A stretch of 64,000 nt of DNA from Bacillus sp. MM2020_1 (GTDB lineage: Bacteria > Bacillota > Bacilli > Bacillales > Cytobacillaceae). Shown piece after piece: positions 1-7,153 of this stretch. Each line of letters opens with the position of its first letter. Position 1 is the first letter of the stretch. The stretch spans positions 1 to 64,000 of the forward strand of contig JAANMP010000022.1 in assembly GCA_011250595.1 (NCBI GenBank), in the 5' to 3' direction. The translations under genes were made by a program, and so were the position numbers. The notes under the pieces were generated by a model. The model searched no databases. It was not told the DNA's origin and was given only the letters and a program-made list of their open reading frames with translations.

Positions 1-98
1 CGTCCGCCGCTAACCACCGAAGTGATTCGCTCGACTTGCATGTATTAGGCACGCCGCCAGCGTTCGTCCTGAGCCAGGATCAAACTCTCCAAGAAAGT
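1..98 (-). rRNA. 16S ribosomal RNA, 5' end only (partial)
   Basis: Read on the minus strand, this is the universal start of bacterial 16S rRNA: the AGAGTTTGATCCTGGCTCAG primer site is at about positions 69-88, followed by the conserved GACGAACGCTGGCGGCGTGC stretch and the beginning of variable region 1. Transcription runs off the left edge, so only about the first 98 bases are present. The exact 5' boundary is estimated from the B. subtilis gene. The gene heads an rRNA operon beside pdaB, as rrnI does in B. subtilis. Confidence 0.97.
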
Positions 99-180
99 TG
101 ATTAGCTCATTTGTTACGTTGGCTTAGTTTCATTAATGAAACTAATAATTTATTGTTTGTTTGCACGATTTTGTTTGTTT

Positions 181-195
181 AGTTTTCAAAGAACA
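181..195 (-). promoter_or_regulatory. rRNA leader boxA antitermination element
   Basis: The minus strand reads TGTTCTTTGAAAACT, the boxA element found in Bacillus rRNA leaders and 16S-23S spacers. It recruits Nus factors for rRNA antitermination. It lies about 85 bases upstream of the 16S start and downstream of both promoters, as expected. Confidence 0.85.
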
Positions 196-225
196 ATTGC
201 CTCGTCACTAAAAAGCGACTTTATT

Positions 226-254
226 AATATATCACCTGGAAAACGTAATGTCAA
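226..254 (-). promoter_or_regulatory. rRNA operon promoter P2 (sigma-A)
   Basis: On the minus strand a consensus -35 TTGACA (249-254) is separated by exactly 17 bases from a -10 TATATT (226-231). It lies directly upstream of the boxA leader and is the nearer of two tandem promoters for the 16S gene. Confidence 0.85.
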
Positions 255-297
255 CAACTTTTTCAAATTGTTTTTTACGTCATCAGCGACGCTTATT

Positions 298-326
298 AAT
301 ATACCAAGATACTAATTAATTGTCAA
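298..326 (-). promoter_or_regulatory. rRNA operon promoter P1 (sigma-A)
   Basis: On the minus strand TTGACA (321-326), a 17-base spacer and TATATT (298-303) form the upstream promoter. Paired promoters of this kind are typical of Bacillus rRNA operons. The AT-rich bases just upstream could act as an UP element. Confidence 0.85.
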
Positions 327-359
327 CGGTTCTTATTCGAAAAAATATAAAGTTTTTTC

Positions 360-590
360 TTAACCCTTTTTCCGATCCTTCTTTCCTCTTCTCATATACT
401 TTAAACAATCATGTGGAGAAGCAACTCGCCTAAACAGAGTAAATAAAACCTTATATCTCTCTTCCATCGACCTTTTTACAATATGATCTATGCGATCATC
501 TCTTAAATCAAATAGTATTTCATCCATTTCTCTTTTAATAAGGTATTCCATTTCTTTTACTTCTTTATCGTTTATTAGAAGTCCAAACAT
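360..590 (-). CDS. Conserved small Bacillaceae protein of unknown function
   Basis: A 76-residue charged protein beginning MFGLLINDKEV. I chose this start because GGAGG lies 8 bases upstream; an in-frame ATG 45 bases further up has no such site. It has no signal peptide or membrane segment. The sequence is mostly helical and rich in Glu, Lys and Arg, with a basic C-terminus ending KKDRKKG. It lies between the rRNA operon promoters and pdaB, transcribed away from pdaB, and its stop abuts the rRNA promoter region. I recall similar unnamed proteins at this place in other bacilli but cannot assign a role. Confidence 0.7.
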   Translation of the reverse strand: MFGLLINDKEVKEMEYLIKREMDEILFDLRDDRIDHIVKRSMEERYKVLFTLFRRVASPHDCLKYMRRGKKDRKKG

Positions 591-728
591 TGAATAACCT
601 CCAGCGAAATATCTAGTTATAGTAGTCTTTTCCAATTATTGAAAAATTATAATAAAATTTTTCTAATCATATTCTTAAATGTATGGGCATAGGTTGAGAC
701 AAGGACAGTATTGGACGAGGTGGGGACA

Positions 729-1481
729 ATGAAATTCTTTTTTGTATTTAACGGGAAGTCTTTGAAGAACATTTCACTCATTTTAATTGCTGCATTTTTT
801 ACAGCATGGTTCCTCTACATAGAGAATCTTGCACAAATTCCTGTCTTTTCAACAAAAGATGGCCCAAAAGCTGTTTATCGAGGGGAAAGAGATCTTGCCC
901 TTACTTTTAATATTGGCTGGGGTGACGAAAAGGCAGAGCCGATTTTAGATACGCTAAATAAAGAAGGCGTAAAAGCCGCTACTTTCTTCTTAGCCGGTTC
1001 CTGGGCAGAGAGACATCCAGATATTGTTAGTCGAATTGTAAAGGATGGTTATGAAATTGGCATTCTTGGTTACGAATACAAAGACTATCGAGATTTGGAG
1101 GATGTAAAAATTGGCCAAGATATTTCGAAAGCACAAGAAGCCTTTCGGAAGTTAAATGTGAAAAATATTAAATTACTTCGTGCGCCAACTGGCCATTTTG
1201 ATGAGAGAACCTTGAAAATCGCCGAAAGGTATGGATATACAGTTGTCCATTGGAGTGTGGATTCAAAGGATTGGAATAATCCGGGGGTACCAGCCATAGT
1301 TAAAAATGTGAATAAGGCAGACAAAGGAGATATTATTCTCCTCCATGCTTCTGACTCAGCAAAACAAACCGCAAAAGCACTGCCGTTGATTATGAAGGGT
1401 ATCCAACAAAAAGGGTTAAAACTTATTTCAGTTTCAGAAATGATTGCAAATGGAGAGGCAAGTTCAAGAGAAATTAGATAA
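729..1481 (+). CDS. pdaB: Polysaccharide deacetylase family sporulation protein PdaB
   Basis: A 250-residue NodB-fold protein matching B. subtilis PdaB (YbaN), which is needed to keep spores stable after late sporulation. One N-terminal membrane segment (about residues 13-33) anchors it. The start ATG at 729 follows a strong GAGGTGGGG; an upstream in-frame TTG at 711 lacks one. The NodB motifs are degenerate: the usual TFDDG is TFNIG, and the zinc-binding HxxxH is reduced to ERHPDIV. The C-terminal LLHASDS motif is kept. It may therefore be a non-catalytic member, as reported for a B. anthracis homologue. It is convergent with kbaA across a shared terminator. Confidence 0.93.
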   Translation: MKFFFVFNGKSLKNISLILIAAFFTAWFLYIENLAQIPVFSTKDGPKAVYRGERDLALTFNIGWGDEKAEPILDTLNKEGVKAATFFLAGSWAERHPDIVSRIVKDGYEIGILGYEYKDYRDLEDVKIGQDISKAQEAFRKLNVKNIKLLRAPTGHFDERTLKIAERYGYTVVHWSVDSKDWNNPGVPAIVKNVNKADKGDIILLHASDSAKQTAKALPLIMKGIQQKGLKLISVSEMIANGEASSREIR

Positions 1482-1489
1482 TTTCACAT

Positions 1490-1527
1490 AAAAAAACCGT
1501 CCAACCTATTAAATGGACGGTTTTTTT
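1490..1527. terminator. Bidirectional terminator between pdaB and kbaA
   Basis: A perfect inverted repeat (AAAAAAACCGTCCA with TGGACGGTTTTTTT, 11-base loop) gives a stem flanked by A and T runs, so it can stop transcription from either side. The last kbaA codons lie inside it, with the stop codon at 1509-1511 in the loop. Confidence 0.92.
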
Positions 1528-2195
1528 GTCTTTTTTAAATTAGATGTATTTTTTGATTTATTGGGAGATTGACTTGCTCTTTTTTGTCTATCCTGCTCAG
1601 ATTGCAGATTTAATTTGTGAAGAATTAGAAGTTGATAGGCATTACAAGCGACCAAAGCAAACATCATCAGGTATAGCCAGCTCTGTTCATTTACACGAAG
1701 GACTGGTACCCACTCAACTAATGAAACCACAATCATAAAAAACATGGCCGGTATAAACGCATCCCGATTCGTCTGCTTGGTTTTATACCAAGCCACAGCC
1801 AAACCAACGACTAACAGCATAGTAGCCGGGCCAAAGTAAGGAAGAATGGAATCGTCCGGGCCGGCAAAGTTTTCGTAGCGTAAATAAACTAAATCAAATA
1901 AACCAAACAGAATAAGGACGACTTGAACAGCATTCCACAGTGAGACTGATTTAAAGATTCCTAGTCCAAACCGGTGAATCGTTAAATATGCGAAAAAGCC
2001 CATTTGGCTGATGACACTAAACAAAAAGCCCATGACAATTAACCAAATTAACGTTGATAATATATCAATGAGTTTAAATTCAGTAAAATAAGGCTGAAAC
2101 TCATTCCAGCGAACAATAAAGCCCACAATAGCCGTCGTGAGTCCGCCTACTAATAATGTATTCAAAAATAGTTTTACCCAATTACGGCTCGTCAC
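1509..2195 (-). CDS. kbaA: KinB-signalling pathway activation protein KbaA
   Basis: A 228-residue polytopic membrane protein homologous to B. subtilis KbaA, which is needed for KinB-dependent entry into sporulation through the Spo0A phosphorelay. About six hydrophobic segments are visible, and the conserved ISQMGFFAYLTIHRFGLG stretch lies around residues 68-85. The GTG start at 2195 is preceded by GGAGG with 8-base spacing; upstream in-frame ATGs have no such site. The tail is basic and hydrophilic (KKTKKPSI) and encodes one arm of the shared terminator. It lies between gerD and pdaB, as in B. subtilis. Confidence 0.92.
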   Translation of the reverse strand: MTSRNWVKLFLNTLLVGGLTTAIVGFIVRWNEFQPYFTEFKLIDILSTLIWLIVMGFLFSVISQMGFFAYLTIHRFGLGIFKSVSLWNAVQVVLILFGLFDLVYLRYENFAGPDDSILPYFGPATMLLVVGLAVAWYKTKQTNRDAFIPAMFFMIVVSLVEWVPVLRVNEQSWLYLMMFALVACNAYQLLILHKLNLQSEQDRQKRASQSPNKSKNTSNLKKTKKPSI

Positions 2196-2280
2196 ACGAT
2201 AAACCTCCATACTACAAATATAGATAACATTATGATTGTACCAATCCAAATTTGAAAAATCCATAATTTATATTTGCTAA

Positions 2281-2311
2281 CGAATAATCTCTCTTCAGTT
2301 ACTACATGCTA
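2281..2311 (+). promoter_or_regulatory. Candidate sigma-G promoter of gerD
   Basis: CGAATAA (2281-2287), a 17-base spacer and CATGCTA (2305-2311) resemble the forespore sigma-G -35 and -10 elements. The site lies 35 bases upstream of gerD, a forespore gene in B. subtilis. This is a match by eye to a loose consensus. Confidence 0.55.
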
Positions 2312-2345
2312 AACTTAAGGATTTTTATGTGAAAGGGGCTTATTA

Positions 2346-2951
2346 ATGAAAGCGAAAAGCATGGTGCTCCTCCTGCCCATCATGGTGTTCCTTACCAGTT
2401 GTTCTTCCAGTGATACCAGCGGAGGAGGGCAAGTTGATTACGAAGCAACGAAGAAAATGGTTGTTGATATTCTAAAAACTGATGATGGTAAGAAAGCCAT
2501 TCAAGATGTGATGTCAAGTGATAGCATGAAAGAAAAACTGGTGATGGACCAAAAGGTTGTCTCTGATACCATCCAGCAAACACTTACTACAGATAAAGCA
2601 AAAGAATACTGGAAAAAAACATTTAGTGATCCCAAATTTGCACAAAGTATTTCAAAAAATTTAAAATCAGAAAATAAAAAATTACTGAAGGAACTAATGA
2701 ATGACCCGGAATATAGAGGAATGATGGTGGAAGTTTTTAAAGAACCTGAAATCCAAAAACAAATGACAGATGCTCTAAAAAGCAAAGAATACCGCACACA
2801 TCTCCAAAAGGTAATTACGGAAACGGTTGATAGTCCTTTATTTAAAGCTAAAATACAAGAATTACTCTTAAAAGCAGCAGAGGAAGCAAATACTAAATCA
2901 TCATCGAGCGATAAGGGAGGCTCAGGCAGCAATCAATCCGGGGGGCAGTAA
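2346..2951 (+). CDS. gerD: Spore germination lipoprotein GerD
   Basis: A 201-residue lipoprotein homologous to GerD, the inner spore-membrane scaffold that clusters nutrient germinant receptors into the germinosome. The signal peptide ends in the lipobox LTSC with the lipidated cysteine at residue 19. Residues 30-175 are helical and contain repeated short segments of the type DPxF/DPEY, typical of the family. The C-terminal 30 residues are a low-complexity Ser/Gly/Gln tail, which is usual in GerD. GAAAGGGGC precedes the ATG. It is the only plus-strand gene between salA and kbaA, as in B. subtilis. Confidence 0.95.
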   Translation: MKAKSMVLLLPIMVFLTSCSSSDTSGGGQVDYEATKKMVVDILKTDDGKKAIQDVMSSDSMKEKLVMDQKVVSDTIQQTLTTDKAKEYWKKTFSDPKFAQSISKNLKSENKKLLKELMNDPEYRGMMVEVFKEPEIQKQMTDALKSKEYRTHLQKVITETVDSPLFKAKIQELLLKAAEEANTKSSSSDKGGSGSNQSGGQ

Positions 2952-2993
2952 GAGCGACCAAGGCAGTTGAAGCTAGATCGTAAAATACTTATC

Positions 2994-3036
2994 AAAAAAA
3001 TAGAAGCCTTTTCCGCACTGGAAGAGGCTTCTATTT
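2994..3036. terminator. Bidirectional terminator between gerD and salA
   Basis: ATAGAAGCC (3000-3008) pairs with GGCTTCTAT (3026-3034); an A run lies to the left and a T run to the right. It sits between the converging ends of gerD and salA and can serve both. Confidence 0.88.
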
Positions 3037-3043
3037 CGTTAAT

Positions 3044-4099
3044 CTATTTTTTTAGCAAGCCAGTTACTTTTTCAGCTATTTCTAAATAAATTTTTCCAAT
3101 CTGATGGTCTTCTTGATAGATCGATGGCGCAAAGTCTTCCTCGTTCCAATCAGGCTGATTTAGAGGCAGACGGCCAAGAACTTCTGTATTCAATTCTTCA
3201 GCTAATTTATCGCCGCCACCTTGGCCAAATACATATTCTTTTTCACCGGTTAATTTACTTTCAAAATATGCCATGTTTTCAATGACACCAAGAACCTCAT
3301 GATCCGTTTTCAGAGCCATTGCACCCGCACGTGCAGCTACAAAAGCAGCCGTTGGATGCGGTGTTGTTACAATCACTTCTTTACATGCAGGAAGCATAGT
3401 ATGAACGTCTAATGCGACATCCCCTGTTCCAGGCGGTAAATCTAATAGTAAATACTCGATGTCGCCCCATTCTACTTCATTAAAGAAGCTGTTTAACATT
3501 TTCCCTAACATCGGCCCACGCCAGATAATCGGTGAATTATCTTCGACAAAGAAGCCCATTGAAATGACTTGTACACCAAAACGTTCAACAGGAATGATCT
3601 TTTCCCCTCTAACTACAGGTCTTTCTGTAATTCCCATCATATCAGGAACACTAAATCCATAAATATCCGCGTCAATAAGTCCAACCTTTTTGCCTAGACG
3701 TGCTAGTGCAACGGCAAGGTTAACCGATACAGTTGATTTACCCACTCCGCCTTTTCCACTTGCGATCGCAATGAAGGTGGTATTCTTTGAATGAAGCAAG
3801 TTTGTGTCATTCGTTTCTGATTGTGCTTGGCGGTTTGCCGCTAACACTTCTTCAGGAAGCTCCGTAAAACGAATACCAACCGATGCCGCTCCTTCTTCTT
3901 TTAACAAACTAACAATTTGTGTTTGCAGTTGGAGCTGTTCAGCAGTTCCTGTCTTCGCGATGGCCACTTTAACACTGACATGGTTTTTTTCTTCTTTAAT
4001 CTTTATTTCGACAATAGCATTTAATTCAGCTAAGGTTTTATGTAAAAATGGTTCTTGGAGGCTGCCTAGAACCTCATGGACTCTTTCTTCTGTTAACAT
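3044..4099 (-). CDS. salA: Mrp/NBP35-family P-loop ATPase SalA
   Basis: A 351-residue Mrp family protein. Residues 1-90 form a DUF59-like helical domain. A deviant Walker A, GKGGVGKS, lies near residue 118, followed by the DADIYG switch. Members of the family carry iron-sulfur clusters or, as B. subtilis SalA, act on transcription of scoC and thereby on exoprotease production. The ATG at 4099 follows GAGGTG; the longer open frame adds 11 unlikely residues. The length matches B. subtilis SalA (352). No CxxC cluster motif is obvious at the C-terminus, which fits SalA better than a canonical cluster carrier. Confidence 0.92.
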   Translation of the reverse strand: MLTEERVHEVLGSLQEPFLHKTLAELNAIVEIKIKEEKNHVSVKVAIAKTGTAEQLQLQTQIVSLLKEEGAASVGIRFTELPEEVLAANRQAQSETNDTNLLHSKNTTFIAIASGKGGVGKSTVSVNLAVALARLGKKVGLIDADIYGFSVPDMMGITERPVVRGEKIIPVERFGVQVISMGFFVEDNSPIIWRGPMLGKMLNSFFNEVEWGDIEYLLLDLPPGTGDVALDVHTMLPACKEVIVTTPHPTAAFVAARAGAMALKTDHEVLGVIENMAYFESKLTGEKEYVFGQGGGDKLAEELNTEVLGRLPLNQPDWNEEDFAPSIYQEDHQIGKIYLEIAEKVTGLLKK

Positions 4100-4206
4100 A
4101 AAAAGCACCTCACATTTTGAATTCGTTTCCATCTCTCAGTATAACATAATCACACTCGGAAACAGTTAAATGAATCACACGTATTTTTGAGGGGATTTTC
4201 CTTCGC

Positions 4207-4238
4207 AAAAAAAAATTGAAGGTGGATTCACCTTCAAT
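4207..4238 (-). terminator. Terminator downstream of cwlD
   Basis: On the minus strand ATTGAAGGTG and CACCTTCAAT form a long stem with a very short loop, followed by a run of about nine T residues. The hairpin overlaps the cwlD stop codon. Confidence 0.9.
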
Positions 4239-4959
4239 AATCTGGTTCAACTAATTCTCTTTCATTCGTGTAATACCGAGTTATTCCTTGATAAATCGAT
4301 ATGGCAATCTTCTCCTGATAGGCATCCTTTTTTAAATTTTCCTTTTCTGTTGGATTGGATAAAAAGCCGACTTCAACTAAAATACCTGGCTTCTTGGCAT
4401 TCTTTAAAATATACACGTTATTGATTGGTTTGGCTCTGCGAGTGGTGTTCTCCAAGTTTTTCCGAAGTTCTTCCTGCACAAACTTTGCGGCCTTAGCATT
4501 TTCCTTAAAATGAGGCGCATAAAAGGTTTGTGCCCCACTCCATCTGGAAGAAGGAATTGCATTTAAATGAATGCTGATAAAGAAATCATTATCACCGTTA
4601 TTTATCATGTTTAGTCTATTTTTTAAATCTTCGACTTTTCTTCTACTGTAACCCCTTGTATCAGACGCGGCCAAATCTTTATCGGATTCTCTAGTCATAA
4701 TAACGAGCGCACCTTGCATTTGTAGGTAGCCCCTGACTTTCTTGGTAATCTCTAAGGCAATATCTTTTTCCAACGTTTGCCCCGTTCCTGCGCCGCCATC
4801 CGGACCGCCATGGCCAGGGTCAAGTAAAATGATTTTTCCCGACAACGGAAGATTCCACGCATTCAACGAGTCATCTTCGGTAAAGTCGTACTGTAAAACG
4901 AAAAACAACACAAATAAACCGACGATAAAACTTATGATTTTTAATCTTCGCTTTGACAC
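4234..4959 (-). CDS. cwlD: Germination-specific N-acetylmuramoyl-L-alanine amidase CwlD
   Basis: A 241-residue Amidase_3 enzyme. It removes the peptide from muramic acid in spore cortex peptidoglycan so that muramic-delta-lactam can form, which is required for cortex lysis in germination. One N-terminal membrane segment or uncleaved signal is followed by the catalytic domain with zinc ligands in DPGHGGPDGG, SIHLNA and the active-site Glu in LVEVGFLSNP. I prefer the GTG at 4959 because GGAAGGA lies 9 bases upstream and the protein then begins MSKRRLKII, aligning with B. subtilis CwlD; further in-frame starts exist at 4968 and 4992. Confidence 0.94.
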   Translation of the reverse strand: MSKRRLKIISFIVGLFVLFFVLQYDFTEDDSLNAWNLPLSGKIILLDPGHGGPDGGAGTGQTLEKDIALEITKKVRGYLQMQGALVIMTRESDKDLAASDTRGYSRRKVEDLKNRLNMINNGDNDFFISIHLNAIPSSRWSGAQTFYAPHFKENAKAAKFVQEELRKNLENTTRRAKPINNVYILKNAKKPGILVEVGFLSNPTEKENLKKDAYQEKIAISIYQGITRYYTNERELVEPDY

Positions 4960-5043
4960 CCCAATCATTCCTTCCCGCTCGTCCCTTTTCACTTAACTAT
5001 ATGGGACAAAGGGGGGATTTAGAACAGGAAGAAATGTTGGACC

Positions 5044-5487
5044 TTAATGGAGCCGGAGCTTATGACGCCTTTGCCCTTTTTCGTAGCCTTCTCTCCACCA
5101 AATATGGATATATTGCTCACATAGATAATATAGTGACTCACTCATCGCACCCTCTTCACCGCTGCCCCAATAGAGGAAAAAATTATAGAGGGTATCAATT
5201 AAATGTTTTTCTTCTCGGTGGCAGCGCTTGCGAACCTCATCTAAGTTCTCGCCATAATAACCAAACTTGCTGAATTTTGCCCCTAATAAAAAGGACTCAA
5301 GTGCGATGTCGTAGCACGCTTCTTCAATTCCAGTATTCATTACTAAGTTTGAGACAATTCTTGTTGAACCAAAGTATTGTTGGACTCGTTCTTTTAATGT
5401 ATTGATCGATAGTTCCCGAAGGACCGAACGCTCGTATTTTATCTGTTTTTCCCGTTTTTTTTCTTTAAAGGTCGTAATTACTGTCAC
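5044..5487 (-). CDS. ybaK: YbaK-like protein (DUF2521)
   Basis: A 147-residue soluble protein matching the length, position and general pattern of B. subtilis YbaK (DUF2521), including the LLGAKFSKFGYYGE stretch near residue 70. Its biochemical function is unknown; the gene sits with cwlD and is probably co-transcribed with it. It starts with GTG preceded by AGAGGTG. The C-terminus is rich in aromatic and basic residues (IWWREGYEKGQ). This gene is the last conserved neighbour before the accessory block. Confidence 0.85.
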   Translation of the reverse strand: MTVITTFKEKKREKQIKYERSVLRELSINTLKERVQQYFGSTRIVSNLVMNTGIEEACYDIALESFLLGAKFSKFGYYGENLDEVRKRCHREEKHLIDTLYNFFLYWGSGEEGAMSESLYYLCEQYIHIWWREGYEKGQRRHKLRLH

Positions 5488-5753
5488 TACTTTTCACCTC
5501 TTAGAACTATTCTTTATCTGTGGTTCAGAAGAAATGCAAAGTTCTGACCGTTATAAGTTGCCAATTTTTATCCGATGGGTTTTGCTGATGAAAGCATAAT
5601 TGTTAACAAAGTATTCAAACAATTTTTATGTTGCTTTTTGTACAATTAAGATGGAGTGTTAAAAAACCCATGTATCAAACCTTTTGTCGAAACTCGAATT
5701 GGCTGACCGGACACAGACCGCCTTATATGTAGTAAAAAATCAATTAGTAGACT

Positions 5754-5793
5754 AAAACGGATTTGAGCTGAGCTTATATCCGTTTTCATTTTT
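5754..5793 (+). terminator. Terminator-like hairpin, plus strand
   Basis: AAAACGGAT (5754-5762) pairs with ATCCGTTTT (5778-5786), followed by CATTTTT. No recognised plus-strand gene precedes it, so it may end an unrecognised short RNA or be a relic. Confidence 0.55.
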
Positions 5794-5801
5794 AAACAAA
5801 T

Positions 5802-5825
5802 AAAAAACACAACCAATTGGTTGTG
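5802..5825 (-). terminator. Terminator-like hairpin, minus strand
   Basis: CACAACCAATTGGTTGTG is a perfect 18-base palindrome followed on the minus strand by TTTTTT. It is the first good minus-strand terminator after glnL, about 390 bases beyond its stop, and may end the accessory operon. Confidence 0.6.
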
Positions 5826-6216
5826 AGCTGAATTTTGTCGAAATCTACTCAGAATATGTAGATATTTCCCGGGAATTTGTTGAAATTTGAAAAATATTGA
5901 ATCCGAATAGTCGAAACAAAGGAATATCTACTTTTGATTCGGTGCCTGGGTTTAAATGGTGATTTATGCAAATTTGATCCTTCCTTGGAGGAGAGGATGC
6001 TCTTCTATTCTTCTGTATATCATGTAGGATAACGACCTCTTTTCCCTTTCTATGGTTCTGGGTATATATTTGCGTTATATCGCCCAGCGATACATACTTT
6101 CACACGTGAGGGAGAGCTATTAGCTCTTCATGGGATCTATTTATTTTGATACTGATCGATACACCTAGAAAAAATACTTGGAATCACTCTTTCTATCCCA
6201 GGCTCCTATTCACATT

Positions 6217-7149
6217 CTAATATTCCTCATCTACCAGTTGTTTTACTTCAAAATACAAAACCTGAATAAACTTCTTGGCATTAATCCGCGTATGCGTTGA
6301 TGAAGTTAAAGATGCTTGTTTCAATTCCGTCATTCGTTGACGCACCGTTGTAAAATCAAAAAACTTCGACGCGTAATTCTCAAATTTCTGATTCGCAAAA
6401 TCAGCTAGGCCAAGAGATGCCAAATGGTTCAATGATTGGTAAATTGCTCGGCGAACACGCTGTTCTGACGCTTTTCTCTCCCTGTCAACCTCATCTTGCG
6501 AAGCGACCGTTCCTAATTTTTTCAAGCTGATATGGGTGAAGATATCCTTTAAAATAGGAAATCCCGTCTCAAATGCTAGTTTTGTCTCATAATGGTATAA
6601 ATAATCGATGATTTCCAGCAAGTCCTTGCTTCCATTTTCACCGGCTATGCCGAGTTCAGATAAAAGAACTTGCCCCCAGTCTGTAATTTTCTTTTCCTTG
6701 GAGGAAGACTTTTGTTCCTTGGCGGAATTCCAATCAAATACATTGCTGAGTGATTTTTGAATGTCTTGTATAGATCGCTCCAAACGAATGCGTTCCATGA
6801 CCTTCTGTATAACCGATAATACTTCATTTCTGTTCAGCGGCTTTGTGATGTAATATTCGATTCCAAGTGAATAAGCCTCTCCGATCAGTTCTTTTGATTC
6901 CACTTGGGAAATCATAATGATTTTCCCTTTAAATGACGGCGCAATGCCACGAATGGTTTCAATTCCGTCCCGGATCGGCATCAGTAAATCAATGAATAAA
7001 ATATCGACATGCTTCATTGTCAGCGTATGTGCATCTAGGAATGAACCATCATCCGCTTCTCCTACAACGTCACCCAATTCTTCATCCTCTATAATTTGTG
7101 ACAGCATAGATCGAAAGACTTCATCATCATCCGTAATATAAAAAAACAT
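6217..7149 (-). CDS. glnL: GlnL (YcbB)-type response regulator
   Basis: A 310-residue response regulator. An N-terminal receiver domain (residues 1-120) has the acidic pocket TDDDE, phospho-acceptor Asp in FIDLLMP near residue 52 and Lys in ITKPLN. It is followed by the YcbB DNA-binding domain, which matches B. subtilis GlnL throughout, including conserved MISQVE, LLSELG and YASKFFDF stretches. GlnL activates glutamine-utilisation genes through TTTTGT repeats. Such a repeat lies upstream of the symporter gene of this cluster, so that gene is the likely target. The ATG follows AAAGGGTGAG and lies 4 bases after the glnK stop, so the two are co-translated. The symbol is by homology; the inducer may differ. 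Confidence 0.88.
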   Translation of the reverse strand: MFFYITDDDEVFRSMLSQIIEDEELGDVVGEADDGSFLDAHTLTMKHVDILFIDLLMPIRDGIETIRGIAPSFKGKIIMISQVESKELIGEAYSLGIEYYITKPLNRNEVLSVIQKVMERIRLERSIQDIQKSLSNVFDWNSAKEQKSSSKEKKITDWGQVLLSELGIAGENGSKDLLEIIDYLYHYETKLAFETGFPILKDIFTHISLKKLGTVASQDEVDRERKASEQRVRRAIYQSLNHLASLGLADFANQKFENYASKFFDFTTVRQRMTELKQASLTSSTHTRINAKKFIQVLYFEVKQLVDEEY

Positions 7150-7153
7150 AAAC

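Larger units (their letters stand above)
5488..6216. other. Gene-free AT-rich interval with short repeats and two terminator-like hairpins
   Basis: No convincing gene is present in these 729 bases. The interval holds the 11-base word TTTTGTCGAAA twice (5682-5692, 5833-5843) and a shorter related word at 5909-5917. It also holds a spaced inverted repeat, GTAGATATTTCC (5858-5869) against GGAATATCTAC (5921-5931), and a GAGAGCT-AGCTCTT palindrome near 6110-6127. It marks the left border of the accessory block and looks like eroded intergenic repeat DNA. A short transcript ending at the hairpin at 5754 cannot be excluded. Confidence 0.5.

Noticed and set aside
4953..5273. Plus-strand open frame of 106 codons opposite ybaK and the cwlD start
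   Set aside because: It is antisense to a conserved gene, lacks a family match and has no good ribosome-binding site.
5990..6030. Micro-ORF after GGAGGAGAGG at about 5986 on the plus strand
   Set aside because: The ATG leads to only about a dozen codons before a stop and has no conserved features.
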